Of a DNA stretch of 64,000 bases, positions 16,146-26,384 are shown in pieces (the first letter of the stretch is position 1; each line of letters begins with the position of its first letter). Under the pieces are notes generated by a model. It worked only from the letters and a program-made list of their open reading frames with translations, did no database searches and had not been told where the DNA came from. The translations under genes were made by a program, and so were the position numbers. This stretch comes from Brevibacterium sp. GTDB lineage: Bacteria; Actinomycetota; Actinomycetes; Actinomycetales; Brevibacteriaceae. The stretch lies in assembly GCA_030457025.1 (NCBI GenBank), contig JAKDSA010000009.1, forward strand, positions 1 through 64,000, written 5' to 3'.

Positions 16146-19100
16146 TCAGTCGCGAGGCTTCTCGACCGTCTCGACGGTCTCGATGATGTCGCCGACACGC
16201 AGATCGTTGAAGCTGCCCAGGCCGATGCCGCACTCGAATCCCTCGCGGACCTCGGTGGCGTCGTCCTTGAAGCGACGCAGGGACTCGATCTTGACCTTGT
16301 CCCCGACGACGACTCCATCACGGGTGACGCGAGCAGATGCGTTCCTGGTGATGTGACCATCGCGAACGATGGAGCCGGCGATGTTGCCGAACTTGGAGGA
16401 CCGGAAGACTTCGCGGATCTCCGCGGTGCCTGTCTGGACCTCTTCGTACTCCGGCTTGAGCATGCCCTTGAGCGAGCTCTCGATGTCGTCGATGGCCTGG
16501 TAGATGACCGAGTAGTACCTGACGTCGACGCCTTCGCGTTCGCCCAGGTCGCGAGCCTTCGCTTCCGGACGGACATTGAAGCCGATGACGATCGCGTTGT
16601 CGACCGTCGCCAGGTTGATGTCGTTCTCGGTGATCGCACCCACGCCGCGGTGGATGATGCGCAGGTCGACTTCCTCGCCCACATCGATCTTGAGCAGCGA
16701 ATCCTCCAGTGCTTCGACTGCACCGGACACGTCGCCCTTGAGGATGAGGTTGAGCATGTCGACCTTGCCCTCGGCCAGTGCCTTGGTGAAGTCCTCGAGG
16801 CTGATGCGCTTGCGACCGCGAGCCTGAGCGGCATTGCGTTCGATCGCGTCACGCTTCTCAGCGATCTGACGGGAGGTGCGGTCATCATCTGTGGAGATGA
16901 ACGAGTCACCGGCACGCGGCACGGAGGACAGACCCAGCACCTGGACCGGACGCGAAGGTCCGGCTTCCTCGACGAGGATGCCGTTCTCATCGAACATCGC
17001 ACGCACACGTCCGTAGGCAGTGCCACACACGATGGCATCTCCCTGGCGCAGGGTACCGGATTCGACGAGCACGGTCGCAACCGCGCCACGACCCTTGTCC
17101 AGCTTGGCTTCGATCGCGATGCCGCGAGCGGACTTGTCCGGGTTGGCCCGCAGGTCCAGTGCAGCATCGGTGGTCAGCAGAACGGATTCGAGCAGTTGGT
17201 CGATGCCCTCGCGCTTGAGCGCGGAGATCGGCACGAACATGGTTTCGCCGCCGTATTCCTCGGCGACCAGATTGTACTCGGTCAGCTGCTGCATGACCTT
17301 GGAAGGGTTAGCGCCTTCCTTGTCGGTCTTGTTCACTGCGACCACGATCGGCACATTCGCCGCCTGAGCGTGGTTGAGTGCTTCAACGGTCTGCGGCATC
17401 ACGCCGTCATCGGCCGCGACCACGAGGATCGCGAGGTCCGTCGACTTCGCACCACGGGCACGCATGGCGGTGAACGCCTCGTGACCTGGGGTATCGAGGA
17501 AAGTGATCTTGCGATCGAGGCCCTCGTGTTCGACCTCGGCCTGGTAGGCACCGATGTGCTGGGTGATTCCGCCGGCTTCGCGGGCAGCCACGTTCGCGGA
17601 GCGAATGGCGTCGAGAAGCTTGGTCTTACCGTGGTCGACGTGACCCATGACGGTGACGACCGGTGGACGTGCTGCGAGATCCTCATCGTCCTCATCCGCG
17701 GCTTCCGCGTCAAGGTCGATGTCGAAGGTCTCGAGCAGCTCACGGTCTTCGTCTTCGGGCGAGACGATCTCGATCTTGTAGCCGAGCTCCTCGCCGAGGA
17801 CCTCGAATGTGCCCTCGTCCAAGGACTGAGTGATGGTCGCCATCTCGCCGAGGTGGAAGAGCACCGTGACGAGGTTCGTCGGATCGGTGTTGATCTTCTC
17901 AGCGAAATCGGCCAGCGAGGATCCGCGTCGCAGACGCACCGCAGTCGTGCCGTTGCCGCGTGGAACAGAGACGCCGCCGACCGACGGTGTCTGCATCTGC
18001 TCGAACTCGGCGCGCTTCGCCCGCTTCGACTTGCGTCCCTTCTGACGGGGACCGCCACCGCGGCCGAATGCACCCTGAGTGCTGCCGCGACCGCGACCTG
18101 AGCCACGACCGCCTGGGCCGCCTCCGGGACCGCGACGACCTGCCGGTGCGCCAGCTGGTGCACCCGGCGCTCCGCCTGGACCGCCGCCGGCGGGCGCGTT
18201 TCCGCGTCCTTTGCCGCGGCCTGGAGCCGGCTTGTTCAGCGCAGAGTTCTTCATCATCGATGGGTTGGGGCGAGGTGCGCCCGGACGCGGTGACGGACGT
18301 GGACCTGCCGAGCCTTCTTCACCGGAGTCGCGAGGCTTCTGACCCGGTTTCGGCATCCCCTGCGAATTCGCGAACGGGTTGTTGCCCGGGCGTGCACCCG
18401 GCCCGCCCTGACCACCTTGGCCGCCGGGACGGTTGCCGGATTTGGGGCCGCCGCGTCCGGCTGGTTTGGGCATGCCCTGTGCTGGAGCGAAGGGGTTGTT
18501 TCCGGGACGCGCCGGCGAACGACCGCCTGGCTTCGGTGCGGCACCGGGCTTCGGTGCGGCGCCTGGCTTCGGTGCGGCACCTGGCTTCGGTGCGGCACCT
18601 GGCTTCGGTGCGGCACCTGGCTTGGGAGCGGCAGTCGGCTTCGGCGCTGCGCCTGGCTTCGGCGCGTTCGAACGCGCCGCGGGCTCGGCCTCCTCGGCCG
18701 AGGAGTCGGTCGCGGCCTTGGACGGCGCATCAGCAGATGCGTCGGTTCCGGCAGGCGTGGCCTCTGCAGCTGGCTGTGCCTCTGCAGCAGCAGGCTTCGC
18801 GCCCGGCTTCGCACCGGTCGACTTGGCTGCGGGCTTCGTCTCTGCAGGGGTGGGTTCGGCTGCTTCGGTCGGCGCCGATGCTGCCTTGGCGTCGGGCTTG
18901 GGCGCTCCGGGCTTCGCCGCGGGCTTTGCACCCGGCTTGGCTGCCGACTTCGAATCGGCGGATGCCTTGTCTGAGCTGGACTTGGCGTCAGAGCTGGACT
19001 TGGCCGGAGCAGAATCAGCGAATGATTCCTTCACCTTGCGCACGACGGGCGCTTCGAGGGTCGAGGAAGCTGAGCGAACGAATTCGCCCAGGTCCTGAAG

Positions 19101-19169
19101 TTTTTCGAGGACGTTCTTACTTGTAGTGCCGAGCTCTTTCGCGAGCTCATGGACACGGGGCTTTGCCAC
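16146..19169 (-). CDS. infB: Translation initiation factor IF-2
   Basis: 1007 residues from GTG 19169, preceded by AGGAGA. IF-2 is the GTPase that places initiator tRNA on the ribosome. An N-terminal IF2 helix ([17 protein letters not shown]) is followed by ~350 residues of Ala/Pro/Lys- and Gly/Arg-rich low-complexity sequence, then the second IF2_N domain, the G domain (G1 GHVDHGKT near residue 512; NKTD), domain II and the C-terminal initiator-tRNA domains. The low-complexity part has repeats of PKPGAA. Length is normal for actinobacteria, which carry long N-termini. Confidence 0.98.
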   Translation of the reverse strand: MAKPRVHELAKELGTTSKNVLEKLQDLGEFVRSASSTLEAPVVRKVKESFADSAPAKSSSDAKSSSDKASADSKSAAKPGAKPAAKPGAPKPDAKAASAPTEAAEPTPAETKPAAKSTGAKPGAKPAAAEAQPAAEATPAGTDASADAPSKAATDSSAEEAEPAARSNAPKPGAAPKPTAAPKPGAAPKPGAAPKPGAAPKPGAAPKPGAAPKPGGRSPARPGNNPFAPAQGMPKPAGRGGPKSGNRPGGQGGQGGPGARPGNNPFANSQGMPKPGQKPRDSGEEGSAGPRPSPRPGAPRPNPSMMKNSALNKPAPGRGKGRGNAPAGGGPGGAPGAPAGAPAGRRGPGGGPGGRGSGRGRGSTQGAFGRGGGPRQKGRKSKRAKRAEFEQMQTPSVGGVSVPRGNGTTAVRLRRGSSLADFAEKINTDPTNLVTVLFHLGEMATITQSLDEGTFEVLGEELGYKIEIVSPEDEDRELLETFDIDLDAEAADEDDEDLAARPPVVTVMGHVDHGKTKLLDAIRSANVAAREAGGITQHIGAYQAEVEHEGLDRKITFLDTPGHEAFTAMRARGAKSTDLAILVVAADDGVMPQTVEALNHAQAANVPIVVAVNKTDKEGANPSKVMQQLTEYNLVAEEYGGETMFVPISALKREGIDQLLESVLLTTDAALDLRANPDKSARGIAIEAKLDKGRGAVATVLVESGTLRQGDAIVCGTAYGRVRAMFDENGILVEEAGPSRPVQVLGLSSVPRAGDSFISTDDDRTSRQIAEKRDAIERNAAQARGRKRISLEDFTKALAEGKVDMLNLILKGDVSGAVEALEDSLLKIDVGEEVDLRIIHRGVGAITENDINLATVDNAIVIGFNVRPEAKARDLGEREGVDVRYYSVIYQAIDDIESSLKGMLKPEYEEVQTGTAEIREVFRSSKFGNIAGSIVRDGHITRNASARVTRDGVVVGDKVKIESLRRFKDDATEVREGFECGIGLGSFNDLRVGDIIETVETVEKPRD
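18527..18664. repeat. 18-nt tandem repeats inside infB
   Basis: About seven to eight near-identical 18-nt units based on GGCTTCGGTGCGGCACCT encode PKPGAA-type repeats in the disordered N-terminal region of IF-2. The unit length keeps frame, so copy number can vary without inactivating the gene. Confidence 0.85.
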
Positions 19170-19301
19170 AGTTCTCCTGTCCGGGTTCTTTCCCGGTCAG
19201 GAAAGAACCTCATCAATGAAGAGCAGTTCTCATTTCACTGCTCTCTCGAATTCCGATAGCGGTGTCATCGCACGACACTCACAACTTGTCATCCATTCGG
19301 G

Positions 19302-19577
19302 CTACCCGCTCTTCTTGGGTTCGGTATCCATCCTCGGCAGATCCGAGGCGGTGACCTTCGTTCGAAAGGCTCGAGCGAAGGATGCGGACGTCAACGCCTT
19401 CTTCAGGCATGCGGCGTCCGGGTGCACCCAGGCTCCTCGTCCCGGCAGTGTCGCTGACACGTCATGGACGATGGCCGGATGCTGATCGGGTCGAATCACG
19501 AATCGTGTGAGTTCGTCCCGGTCGGCCTTTTGCCTGCAGGCGATGCACGTCCTGAGGGGTGCATCGCCAACAATCAC
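19302..19577 (-). CDS. ylxR: YlxR-family (DUF448) RNA-binding protein
   Basis: About 91 residues from GTG 19577 with the family core [19 protein letters not shown] near residues 9-27 and [10 protein letters not shown] around residue 45. YlxR proteins are small nucleic-acid-binding factors encoded between nusA and infB and have been linked to RNase P modulation and transcription control. The exact start is uncertain because no good Shine-Dalgarno is visible; the frame extends upstream to 19931 without homology. Confidence 0.88.
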   Translation of the reverse strand: MIVGDAPLRTCIACRQKADRDELTRFVIRPDQHPAIVHDVSATLPGRGAWVHPDAACLKKALTSASFARAFRTKVTASDLPRMDTEPKKSG

Positions 19578-19648
19578 AGTACACAATTCTACAGCACTTC
19601 CGTCCCCACCAGTGCCACACCCCGCGTGGTTCAGGTCACGCCTGATGC

Positions 19649-20611
19649 CTACTCGCCAGCGATGATGTCGATCTTCCAGCCGGTGAGCTTGGCCGCCAGG
19701 CGCGCGTTCTGCCCTTCCTTGCCGATGGCCAGGGAGAGTTGGTCCCGGGGGACGATGGCACGCGATTCCTGCAGGTCGGGGTCGAGGATGTCGACCTGCT
19801 TCGCCTTGGCAGGTGAGAGTGCGTGAGAGATGAACTTCGCCGGGTCGTCGCTGTAGTCGACGATGTCGATCTTCTCCTGGCCCAGCTCGTTCATCACGGC
19901 GCGAACACGGGAACCGAGTTCGCCGATGCATGAGCCCTTCGCGTTCACCCCGGGCTTCGTGGCGCGCACCGCGAGCTTCGTCCGGTGGCCGGCTTCACGA
20001 GCCAGAGAGACGATTTCGACGGTGCCGTCTGCGATCTCCGGTGTTTCGTGGGCGAACAGCCTGCGCACGAGGTTCGGGTGTGTGCGCGACACGGTGACGG
20101 AGGTGCCTTTCGGTCCCTTGTGGACGTCGGCGATGTAGACGCGAAGGCGTGTTCCGTGACGGTAGACCTCACCCGGCACCTGTTCATGCGGGGGCAGCAC
20201 TGCCTCGACATCACCGAGGTCGACCTGGACCATCTGCGGGTCCCTGCCCTGCTGGATGGTGCCGGAGACGATCTCACCTTCGCGACCCTTGAAGCTGCCG
20301 AGCACCGATTCGTCCTCGACATCGCGCAGACGCTGATGGATGACCTGGCGGGCCGTCTGCGCAGCAATGCGTCCGAAGCCGGTGGGGGTGTCGTCGAATT
20401 CGCCGATCGGATTGTCATCGTTGTCGAACTCCACGGCAAGGATGCGGACCTCTCCCGAGGCCTTGTCCAGTTCGGCGCGGGAATCCGGCCACGCACCCTC
20501 GGTCTTCTGATAGGCAAGGAAGAGCGCTTGTTCGATGAGTTCGATCAGAGTGTCGAGCGGAATCTCCCGCTCTCGCTCGATAATGCGCAGAACACTGAGG
20601 TCGATATCCAT
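19649..20611 (-). CDS. nusA: Transcription termination/antitermination factor NusA
   Basis: 320 residues starting [16 protein letters not shown]. It has the N-terminal RNA-polymerase-binding domain, an S1 domain ([22 protein letters not shown]), and two KH domains ([39 protein letters not shown]). Length matches actinobacterial NusA, which lacks the acidic repeats of enterobacteria. It modulates pausing, termination and rRNA antitermination. An AGGATATAGGCC-type leader precedes the ATG. Confidence 0.97.
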   Translation of the reverse strand: MDIDLSVLRIIEREREIPLDTLIELIEQALFLAYQKTEGAWPDSRAELDKASGEVRILAVEFDNDDNPIGEFDDTPTGFGRIAAQTARQVIHQRLRDVEDESVLGSFKGREGEIVSGTIQQGRDPQMVQVDLGDVEAVLPPHEQVPGEVYRHGTRLRVYIADVHKGPKGTSVTVSRTHPNLVRRLFAHETPEIADGTVEIVSLAREAGHRTKLAVRATKPGVNAKGSCIGELGSRVRAVMNELGQEKIDIVDYSDDPAKFISHALSPAKAKQVDILDPDLQESRAIVPRDQLSLAIGKEGQNARLAAKLTGWKIDIIAGE

Positions 20612-20694
20612 GGCCTATATCCTCTCCGGCTCCCTCGAGCATTGAATTGTCTGTCTTCATTTATGCAGGCGTGACATTCTATCTCAGATTACGC

Positions 20695-21159
20695 TCACCG
20701 AAATTTGAGTTCGACCTGTGCCTTGACGATGTCGCTGAGCGAGACCGTGCGCTTCTCACGGCTGGCGGGATCGATTCCCGAAATTGAGTTCTCGCCCACA
20801 TCATCGAGATCGAGCTTGAAGGAGTCCTTCTTCGTGTTGATTTCGAGCCGGCGGCCGAGCACGCGCTTGAAGTGCCGGGGGCGCTCGAGCTTCCGCGTCG
20901 CGCCCGGGCTGGTGACCTCGAGCTGATAGGGCTTATCACGGAAGATCTCGATCTCGTCGAGGGTGTCACCGACGAGCCGACTGGATTCTGCGATCTTGTC
21001 CATCGACATCGCGTCCGTGCTGGATTCGTCGAGATCGACGACGACCGTCAACGCCCGTCTCTGGCCGGCGGCGACTGCCTTCACCGATTCCAGGTAGAAC
21101 CCAGAGGTCTCCAGCGGCTCCCGCAGGAGCTCTTCGATCTGTGCCACGTCCTCGTCCAT
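20695..21159 (-). CDS. rimP: Ribosome maturation factor RimP
   Basis: 154 residues from ATG 21159, preceded by CTGGAGG. A frame to 21234 adds residues without homology. The RimP N-terminal domain (FYLESVKAVAAGQRRALTVVVD; LDEIEIFRDKPYQLEVTSPG) and the C-terminal SH3-like domain (FKLDLDDVGENSI) are visible. It assists 30S assembly. Position before nusA is the standard order. Confidence 0.95.
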   Translation of the reverse strand: MDEDVAQIEELLREPLETSGFYLESVKAVAAGQRRALTVVVDLDESSTDAMSMDKIAESSRLVGDTLDEIEIFRDKPYQLEVTSPGATRKLERPRHFKRVLGRRLEINTKKDSFKLDLDDVGENSISGIDPASREKRTVSLSDIVKAQVELKFR

Positions 21160-21290
21160 GTGTCCTCCAGTCCTTGTTCCACCTGCAACTTGCGCCCCGT
21201 GTGGAATCGTTGTCTCTTCCCTGCTGAGGGCCATAGCCCCACCCTAGGCGACTCCCCCGGGGAAGGTTAAGCATCCGCTAGGATTGGCCT

Positions 21291-22268
21291 ATGCGTTTTC
21301 CCGTCAGCCGCCGCGCTCTTCTCCTCCTCGGCGCGAGCGGGGCGAGCCTGGGCCTGCTGTCGGGCTGCGGCGTGAGACTCGATGCTCCCCCAGACGTGCC
21401 GACTCTCGATGAGACGAACCGGCTCCGCAACCGGATTGCCAGGATCCTCGCCGCCACCACCGCCGAAGACACCGATCCGGAGACCGCAGGTGAGGACCTG
21501 CAGAAGCTCCGGGCTGCCATCGGTCCGGTGTGGGCACCGCCAGCCGAGATCGCCACCGAACCTCCACCGACCGAAGAGCCCCGCACCTACATCGACGCCG
21601 CCGAGGTGGTCTCCACTGCCGTGTTCGACGCCGTCCCGACATTGAGCTCAGCCCTCATCCCGGTCCTCATCGACGTGGCGACCGGCCTGGCTCTGACTGC
21701 GGGCACCGAACACGCCGAGATCATTCGCAGCGCAGACGCCCTAATCCGGGACTCACACGAATCCGGCCGGGCCGGCGCCTCCGGCGAACCGGGCTCCGCG
21801 ACGGAGCCGAACGGGCCTGCTGTGCCGTCTCCGAGCGCCGAGGATTCCACCGCCGCCCCGAGGTGGAACGCCATCCTCGACCAGGCCAGAGCCGCCTCCT
21901 ACGGGTATGAGCGTCTTGCTGTGAACTTCGATGCGAAATCGCGGCAGCGCAAACGTGCTGTGGCGCGGCTTGAGTCCCTGGGGTCGCTGTCGGGAGAGAT
22001 GCTCGAAAAGCTCGGTGAGAAGAATGCGGAACCGGGTGCTCCCGCGTGGAAGCTCGACCCCACTCCCACTGACTCGGAGACCGCCGAGGAGCTGGCTCTG
22101 TCCCTTGAAGACGGGGTCGCTGCTGCTCTCCTGCCGTGGCTGCAGACCGATGCGCGAGCCGCCCTGCGTCTGTGGGAGTCGGCCCGGGCGCGTGCGGTCT
22201 TCGCGCATCCGCAGGTGCTTCGCTACTCCTATTCCGGGAACACCGGAGAGGCGGAGGCGAAGAGATGA
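21291..22268 (+). CDS. Secreted lipoprotein, ferritin-like (DUF4439-type) candidate
   Basis: 325 residues. The N-terminus combines a twin-arginine-like SRRALLLL with a lipobox LLSGC (Cys26), so it is probably exported and lipidated. The body is helical and Ala/Glu-rich, with two Pro/Glu-rich linkers. The conserved place next to rimP and before an aminoglycoside-phosphotransferase-like gene matches the DUF4439 ferritin-like family in other actinobacteria; this assignment rests more on context than on motifs. The stop overlaps the next start by 4 nt. Confidence 0.7.
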   Translation: MRFPVSRRALLLLGASGASLGLLSGCGVRLDAPPDVPTLDETNRLRNRIARILAATTAEDTDPETAGEDLQKLRAAIGPVWAPPAEIATEPPPTEEPRTYIDAAEVVSTAVFDAVPTLSSALIPVLIDVATGLALTAGTEHAEIIRSADALIRDSHESGRAGASGEPGSATEPNGPAVPSPSAEDSTAAPRWNAILDQARAASYGYERLAVNFDAKSRQRKRAVARLESLGSLSGEMLEKLGEKNAEPGAPAWKLDPTPTDSETAEELALSLEDGVAAALLPWLQTDARAALRLWESARARAVFAHPQVLRYSYSGNTGEAEAKR

Positions 22269-23284
22269 AGATCCCACCGGTCCTGTTCAACGCCACTCGC
22301 GACATCATCGGCGAGTTCCGCACCGCTTCTTGGGTCGCCGCACTGGATTTCATGGCCAATGAGCTCACCGACCGGTGGAAGCTGAGCTTCGATGATGTCC
22401 CCGGTGCCCCGTGGGCCGGATGCGAAAGCCTCGTCATTCCGGTCCTGACCCGGGAGAACTACCAGGGCGTGCTGCGTTTCGCTGCCCCCACCTCGGCGCA
22501 TACGGCCGCACATGCACAGGCTCTGCGTGCGCTGAAGATGTGGAACGGGCATGGCGCCGTCCGTGTGATCAGGGACGATCACAGCTTCAGGGTGACGCTG
22601 CAGGAGCGGCTGCGGACGAAAGACAACCTCTCCGTGCTGCCCTTGGCCGATGTGCCCCCGATCTGGGGCGCCCTGCAGAGGTCGCTTGAGATTCCGGCGG
22701 ATTCTGACTTCCTGCGTGTCCAGGATGTGGCCGCAGGATGGCTGAGCACCTTCGACGCCGATGCCGGTCTGCTCAGCGGCTGGTCCGAGGCCGGTCCCGG
22801 TGATTCGCTCCTGCTGTCGTTCGCGCACAATTGGATGCGCACTCTGGCCGCCTCCGACGAAAACTGGCTCATCCACGCCGACCTGCATTACTACAACATC
22901 CTCGCCGGCAACCCCGATGCCGCTGGCATCTCAACGTGGAAGGCCATCGATCCGCTGCCTTTGTCGGGCCCGACCGCCTACACCTTGGCACCCGTTCTGT
23001 GGAACCGTCTCGTGGAGATCCCATCCCAACATCCGCAGGCCCAGGCCGCCTGGCTGCGCGGTTTCGCCACCGACCTCGCCCTGTGCGCAGGTATGGACCC
23101 GCAGTACGCAATGGGCGCCGCCGTCGCGCGGGAGGTCACGAACATGTTCTGGTACCTCAGATCCGCCCGCAGCGGATCGACCGGGGCCCTGGCCGATGCG
23201 GCGCGGTCCCTGTGGGTGGCGCGCGCCCTGTCGGGTGCCGACGTCTCCGGCGTCAATGCCCACGCCCTCAAACCGATCGGCTGA
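22265..23284 (+). CDS. Aminoglycoside/hydroxyurea phosphotransferase-like kinase
   Basis: 339 residues from ATG 22265, overlapping the lipoprotein stop as ATGA. The kinase catalytic loop HADLHYYNIL (His204, Asp206, Asn211) and a metal-binding Asp in AIDPLPL (Asp229) match the streptomycin-6-kinase/APH branch. The N-lobe nucleotide-binding part is less clear. Conserved beside rimP in actinobacteria, it is probably a housekeeping small-molecule kinase rather than a resistance gene. Substrate unknown. Confidence 0.78.
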   Translation: MKIPPVLFNATRDIIGEFRTASWVAALDFMANELTDRWKLSFDDVPGAPWAGCESLVIPVLTRENYQGVLRFAAPTSAHTAAHAQALRALKMWNGHGAVRVIRDDHSFRVTLQERLRTKDNLSVLPLADVPPIWGALQRSLEIPADSDFLRVQDVAAGWLSTFDADAGLLSGWSEAGPGDSLLLSFAHNWMRTLAASDENWLIHADLHYYNILAGNPDAAGISTWKAIDPLPLSGPTAYTLAPVLWNRLVEIPSQHPQAQAAWLRGFATDLALCAGMDPQYAMGAAVAREVTNMFWYLRSARSGSTGALADAARSLWVARALSGADVSGVNAHALKPIG

Positions 23285-23370
23285 GCACTCCCCGACCGCC
23301 TGCGGGCAGCCCAGCTGCCTGGCGCAAGGCTACTGAGCCGCCGTCAGCGACGTTAGGTAGCTTGGGCCGC

Positions 23371-23438
23371 ACTCAGCAACCCGCCGGGCTCTGAGCAACC
23401 CCGCTAAAGGTTGCCGGGCACCCGGGAGGTTGCTGAGT
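23371..23438. terminator. Nested hairpin between convergent genes
   Basis: An outer 11-bp arm pair (23371-23381 with 23428-23438) continues, after a 2-nt mismatch, as 5 more pairs. It encloses an inner 6-bp hairpin GCAACC/GGTTGC (23395-23400, 23409-23414). It lies between the plus-strand kinase gene and the minus-strand permease gene and probably stops transcription from both sides. Confidence 0.6.
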
Positions 23439-23468
23439 CCTGTCAGTCAGGCAGCAGTTGGTTTGCTG

Positions 23469-24275
23469 TCAGTGGATCAGGCCCGAGATCACGTCGTAGC
23501 CGAGTTTGAGGATCATCGCCGAGACCACGACGACGAAGACGACACGGACGAATCCGGACCCCTTCTTCAGCGCCGTGCGGGCACCGAAGGTACCTCCGAG
23601 GACATTTCCCACGGCTACGACGAGTCCGAGCGCCCACACCACCTGACCGTCGGGGATGAAGTAGACGAGGGCACCGAAGTTCGTCGCCCAGTTGATGATC
23701 TTCGCGGTGACAGAGGCCTGAAGGAACGAGAACCCGATGACCGAGACGAACGCGATCACAAGAAAGGAACCGGTGCCGGGCCCGAGCACGCCGTCATAGA
23801 TGCCGATCGCAAAACCGATCAGCCATGACAGCCCGTGGTGGCGTTTCGATGTCTCCCCGAACCGCAGGCTCGCCTCGGCGCCGAGGCTGGGGTTGAGCAC
23901 CGTGAAGAGCCCCACCCCGATGAGGACCGCCAAGATGATCGGGGTGAAGAGTTCGCTGGGCACGAGGGTCGCGAGCTTGGCGCCCAGAACCGCGCCGAGG
24001 AATGCTGTGGCCGCGGCGGGAATCGTCGCTGAACGATCAGGGGTGACCTTGCGCAGATAGGTCATCGCCGAGGCGGTCGTGCCCGCGATCGATCCCACCT
24101 TGTTCGTCGCCACCGCCTGGACCGGCGTCATGCCCGGCACCAGCAGCAGCGCCGGAAGCTGGATCAGACCGCCCCCGCCGACGACGGCGTCGATCCATCC
24201 GGCCAGTGCTCCCGCGGCCAACAGCCACAGAAGCATGCCGAGGGTGACGTCGATGCCGGCGGTGAGAGCCTCCAT
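23469..24275 (-). CDS. TauE/SafE-family membrane permease
   Basis: 268 residues from ATG 24275, 13 nt after the proS stop. Seven to eight hydrophobic segments are visible, and each half has a family-like motif: AGWIDAVVGGGGLIQLPALL near residue 25 and IGIYDGVLGPGTGSFLVIAF near residue 150. These are typical of the sulfite/organosulfonate exporter (TSUP) family, which moves small organic or sulfur-containing anions. The substrate cannot be deduced. It follows proS in the same direction, but no functional link is evident. Confidence 0.88.
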   Translation of the reverse strand: MEALTAGIDVTLGMLLWLLAAGALAGWIDAVVGGGGLIQLPALLLVPGMTPVQAVATNKVGSIAGTTASAMTYLRKVTPDRSATIPAAATAFLGAVLGAKLATLVPSELFTPIILAVLIGVGLFTVLNPSLGAEASLRFGETSKRHHGLSWLIGFAIGIYDGVLGPGTGSFLVIAFVSVIGFSFLQASVTAKIINWATNFGALVYFIPDGQVVWALGLVVAVGNVLGGTFGARTALKKGSGFVRVVFVVVVSAMILKLGYDVISGLIH

Positions 24276-24288
24276 CACTTGTCTCGGC

Positions 24289-26166
24289 TCAGAGTGCCGG
24301 GCTCCGGCTCGTGGTGTCGACGTCCACGGCCTCCGCAGCCACTGCGGTATCGGCCGCGGCATCGGCCTCGGCGTAAGCGGCGCGGATCGTGGCCACGGTG
24401 TCAGCGACCACCTCGGCGACGGGCTGCTCCTGTTTCTCATCGGTCAGGCGATTGCGGACTTCGACCACTCCATCGACCAGGCCGCGGCCGACGACGATCA
24501 CGGTGGGTATGCCGATGAGTTCAGCGTCGGCGAATTTGAAGCCGGGTGAGACCTTGTTCCGGTCGTCGAGGAGGACGGTGAGACCCTCGGACTCGAGTTC
24601 TGTCGTCAGCTTCTCGGCTGCTTCGGCGATCTCCTCGCCCTTGCCTGCCGCGATGATGTGAACGTCGGCGGGGGCCAGGTGCTGGGGCCAGAGGAGACCG
24701 GATTCGCTGTGGTACTCCTCGGCGATGCAGGCCATGACGCGGGTGACCCCGAGACCGTAGGAGCCCATGGTCACGGTCGTGGCCTTGCCGTTGCGATCGA
24801 GGACCTTGAGGTCAAGCGATTCGGCGTACTTGCGACCGAGCTTGAAGATCTGTCCGATCTCGACTCCGCGGGCCAGTTCGAGTGGACCGGAACCATCGGG
24901 AGCCGGGTCGCCGAGAACCACCTGCGCGGCCTCGATGGAGCCATCGGCGGCGAAGTCGCGGCCGGCGACGAGGTCGAAGACGTGGCGGCCGGGCTCGTTG
25001 GCGCCGGTGATCCATCGGGTGCCGTCGACGACGCGGGGGTCGAGCAGGAAGCGGATCTTCGAGCTGCCTTCGAGTCCGAGGACCTGATTGTCGAGATCGA
25101 GGCCCGGTCCGATGTAGCCCTTGACGAGCTCGGGGTGGGCGGCGAGATCTTCGGCAGTGGCCGCTTCGAGGCGGACTTCGCCGGCACCGAGCATTCCTGT
25201 GCCGGCGGCGCGGTCGAGGTCGACCTCACGGTCGCCGGGCAGACCGATGATGATGATCTCGCGAGTGCCGTCGGGGTGGGTGACGGCGCAGGCGACGTTT
25301 TTGAGTGCGTCGGCCGCGGTCCATTCGCGGTCTTCACGGGGATGGTTCGCGTTCGCAGCAGCGACGAGAGTCTCGATAGTCGGGGTCTCGGGGGTGTCCT
25401 CGACGTGAGCGGCGGGCGAGTTCTCGTACGGGATCGCCTCGCCCACGATCGAGGTCACTGCCTCGACATTCGCGGCGTATCCGCCGGGTGAGCGCACGAA
25501 GGTGTCCTCGCCGACCTCTGAGGGGTAGATGAATTCCTCGGTGCCGGATCCGCCCATGGCTCCCGGAGTTGCCTTGACTGGCAGGCACGGCACGCCGAGT
25601 CGAGCGAAGGCACGCAAATAGGCCACGCGCATCGCTTCGTAGGAGGCGTCGAGTCCGGCGTCGTCGATGTCGAAGGAGTAGGCGTCCTTCATGATGAATT
25701 CGCGTCCGCGCAGCAGACCCGCCCGCGGCCTGGCCTCGTCTCGGTATTTCGTCTGGACCTGGTAGATCGAGAGCGGGAGGTCCTTGTAGGAGGAGTAGAG
25801 ATCCTTGACGAGGAGGGTGAAGACCTCTTCGTGGGTGGGGGCGAGGATGTAGTCGTTGTCTTTGCGGTCCTTGAGGTGGAACAGGTCCGGTCCGAAGGCC
25901 TCCCAGCGTCCGGACTTCCGGTACGGGTCGGCGGGCAGCAGGCCGGGGAAGTGGACTTCCTGTGATCCTGCTCGGGCCATCTCCTCACGCACGATGGCTT
26001 CGATCTTGCCCAGGACCTGCAGGCCCAGCGGCAGCCATGTGTAGATCCCCGGTGCCGATCGGCGGATGTATCCCGCCCGGTGCAGCAGTTTGTGGCTGGC
26101 GACCTCGGCTCCGACCGGGTCCTCCTTTTGGGTTCGCACAAACAGGGACGACATGCGCAGGGCCAT
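24289..26166 (-). CDS. proS: Prolyl-tRNA synthetase (bacterial type)
   Basis: 625 residues from ATG 26166, with GAGGAG at good spacing. Class II aminoacyl-tRNA synthetase: motif 2-like [23 protein letters not shown] (listed here as [12 protein letters not shown] then LLRGREF) and motif 3-like [12 protein letters not shown]. An editing insertion domain occupies roughly residues 225-380, which defines the bacterial (ProRS-p) form, and the anticodon-binding domain is C-terminal. It charges tRNA-Pro in the cytoplasm and can clear misacylated Ala. Confidence 0.97.
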   Translation of the reverse strand: MALRMSSLFVRTQKEDPVGAEVASHKLLHRAGYIRRSAPGIYTWLPLGLQVLGKIEAIVREEMARAGSQEVHFPGLLPADPYRKSGRWEAFGPDLFHLKDRKDNDYILAPTHEEVFTLLVKDLYSSYKDLPLSIYQVQTKYRDEARPRAGLLRGREFIMKDAYSFDIDDAGLDASYEAMRVAYLRAFARLGVPCLPVKATPGAMGGSGTEEFIYPSEVGEDTFVRSPGGYAANVEAVTSIVGEAIPYENSPAAHVEDTPETPTIETLVAAANANHPREDREWTAADALKNVACAVTHPDGTREIIIIGLPGDREVDLDRAAGTGMLGAGEVRLEAATAEDLAAHPELVKGYIGPGLDLDNQVLGLEGSSKIRFLLDPRVVDGTRWITGANEPGRHVFDLVAGRDFAADGSIEAAQVVLGDPAPDGSGPLELARGVEIGQIFKLGRKYAESLDLKVLDRNGKATTVTMGSYGLGVTRVMACIAEEYHSESGLLWPQHLAPADVHIIAAGKGEEIAEAAEKLTTELESEGLTVLLDDRNKVSPGFKFADAELIGIPTVIVVGRGLVDGVVEVRNRLTDEKQEQPVAEVVADTVATIRAAYAEADAAADTAVAAEAVDVDTTSRSPAL

Positions 26167-26384
26167 AGGTGATACTCCTCAACTTGTCAGGACTCAGATC
26201 GAACACTATCGCACGCGAGTCGGCGCACGGCAATTGTGCGGCAAAACCCAGCAGACTGGATGTCGGGCTCAGGCTGCCGGTGGCTGTGGATTCGTCAGGT
26301 GGTGGAAGCGAATTAGACTGGTGGGCACAGACGTCCACCAAGGCCTGCCCGAACCAGGCCGATTCACTGACCGATACGAAGAGC

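Noticed and set aside
22265-23284. Acquired aminoglycoside-resistance gene
   Set aside because: Its location beside rimP and a DUF4439-like gene is conserved in actinobacteria, pointing to a housekeeping kinase.
26167-26384. T-box leader for proS
   Set aside because: No T-box sequence or specifier hairpin is visible; only short inverted repeats.
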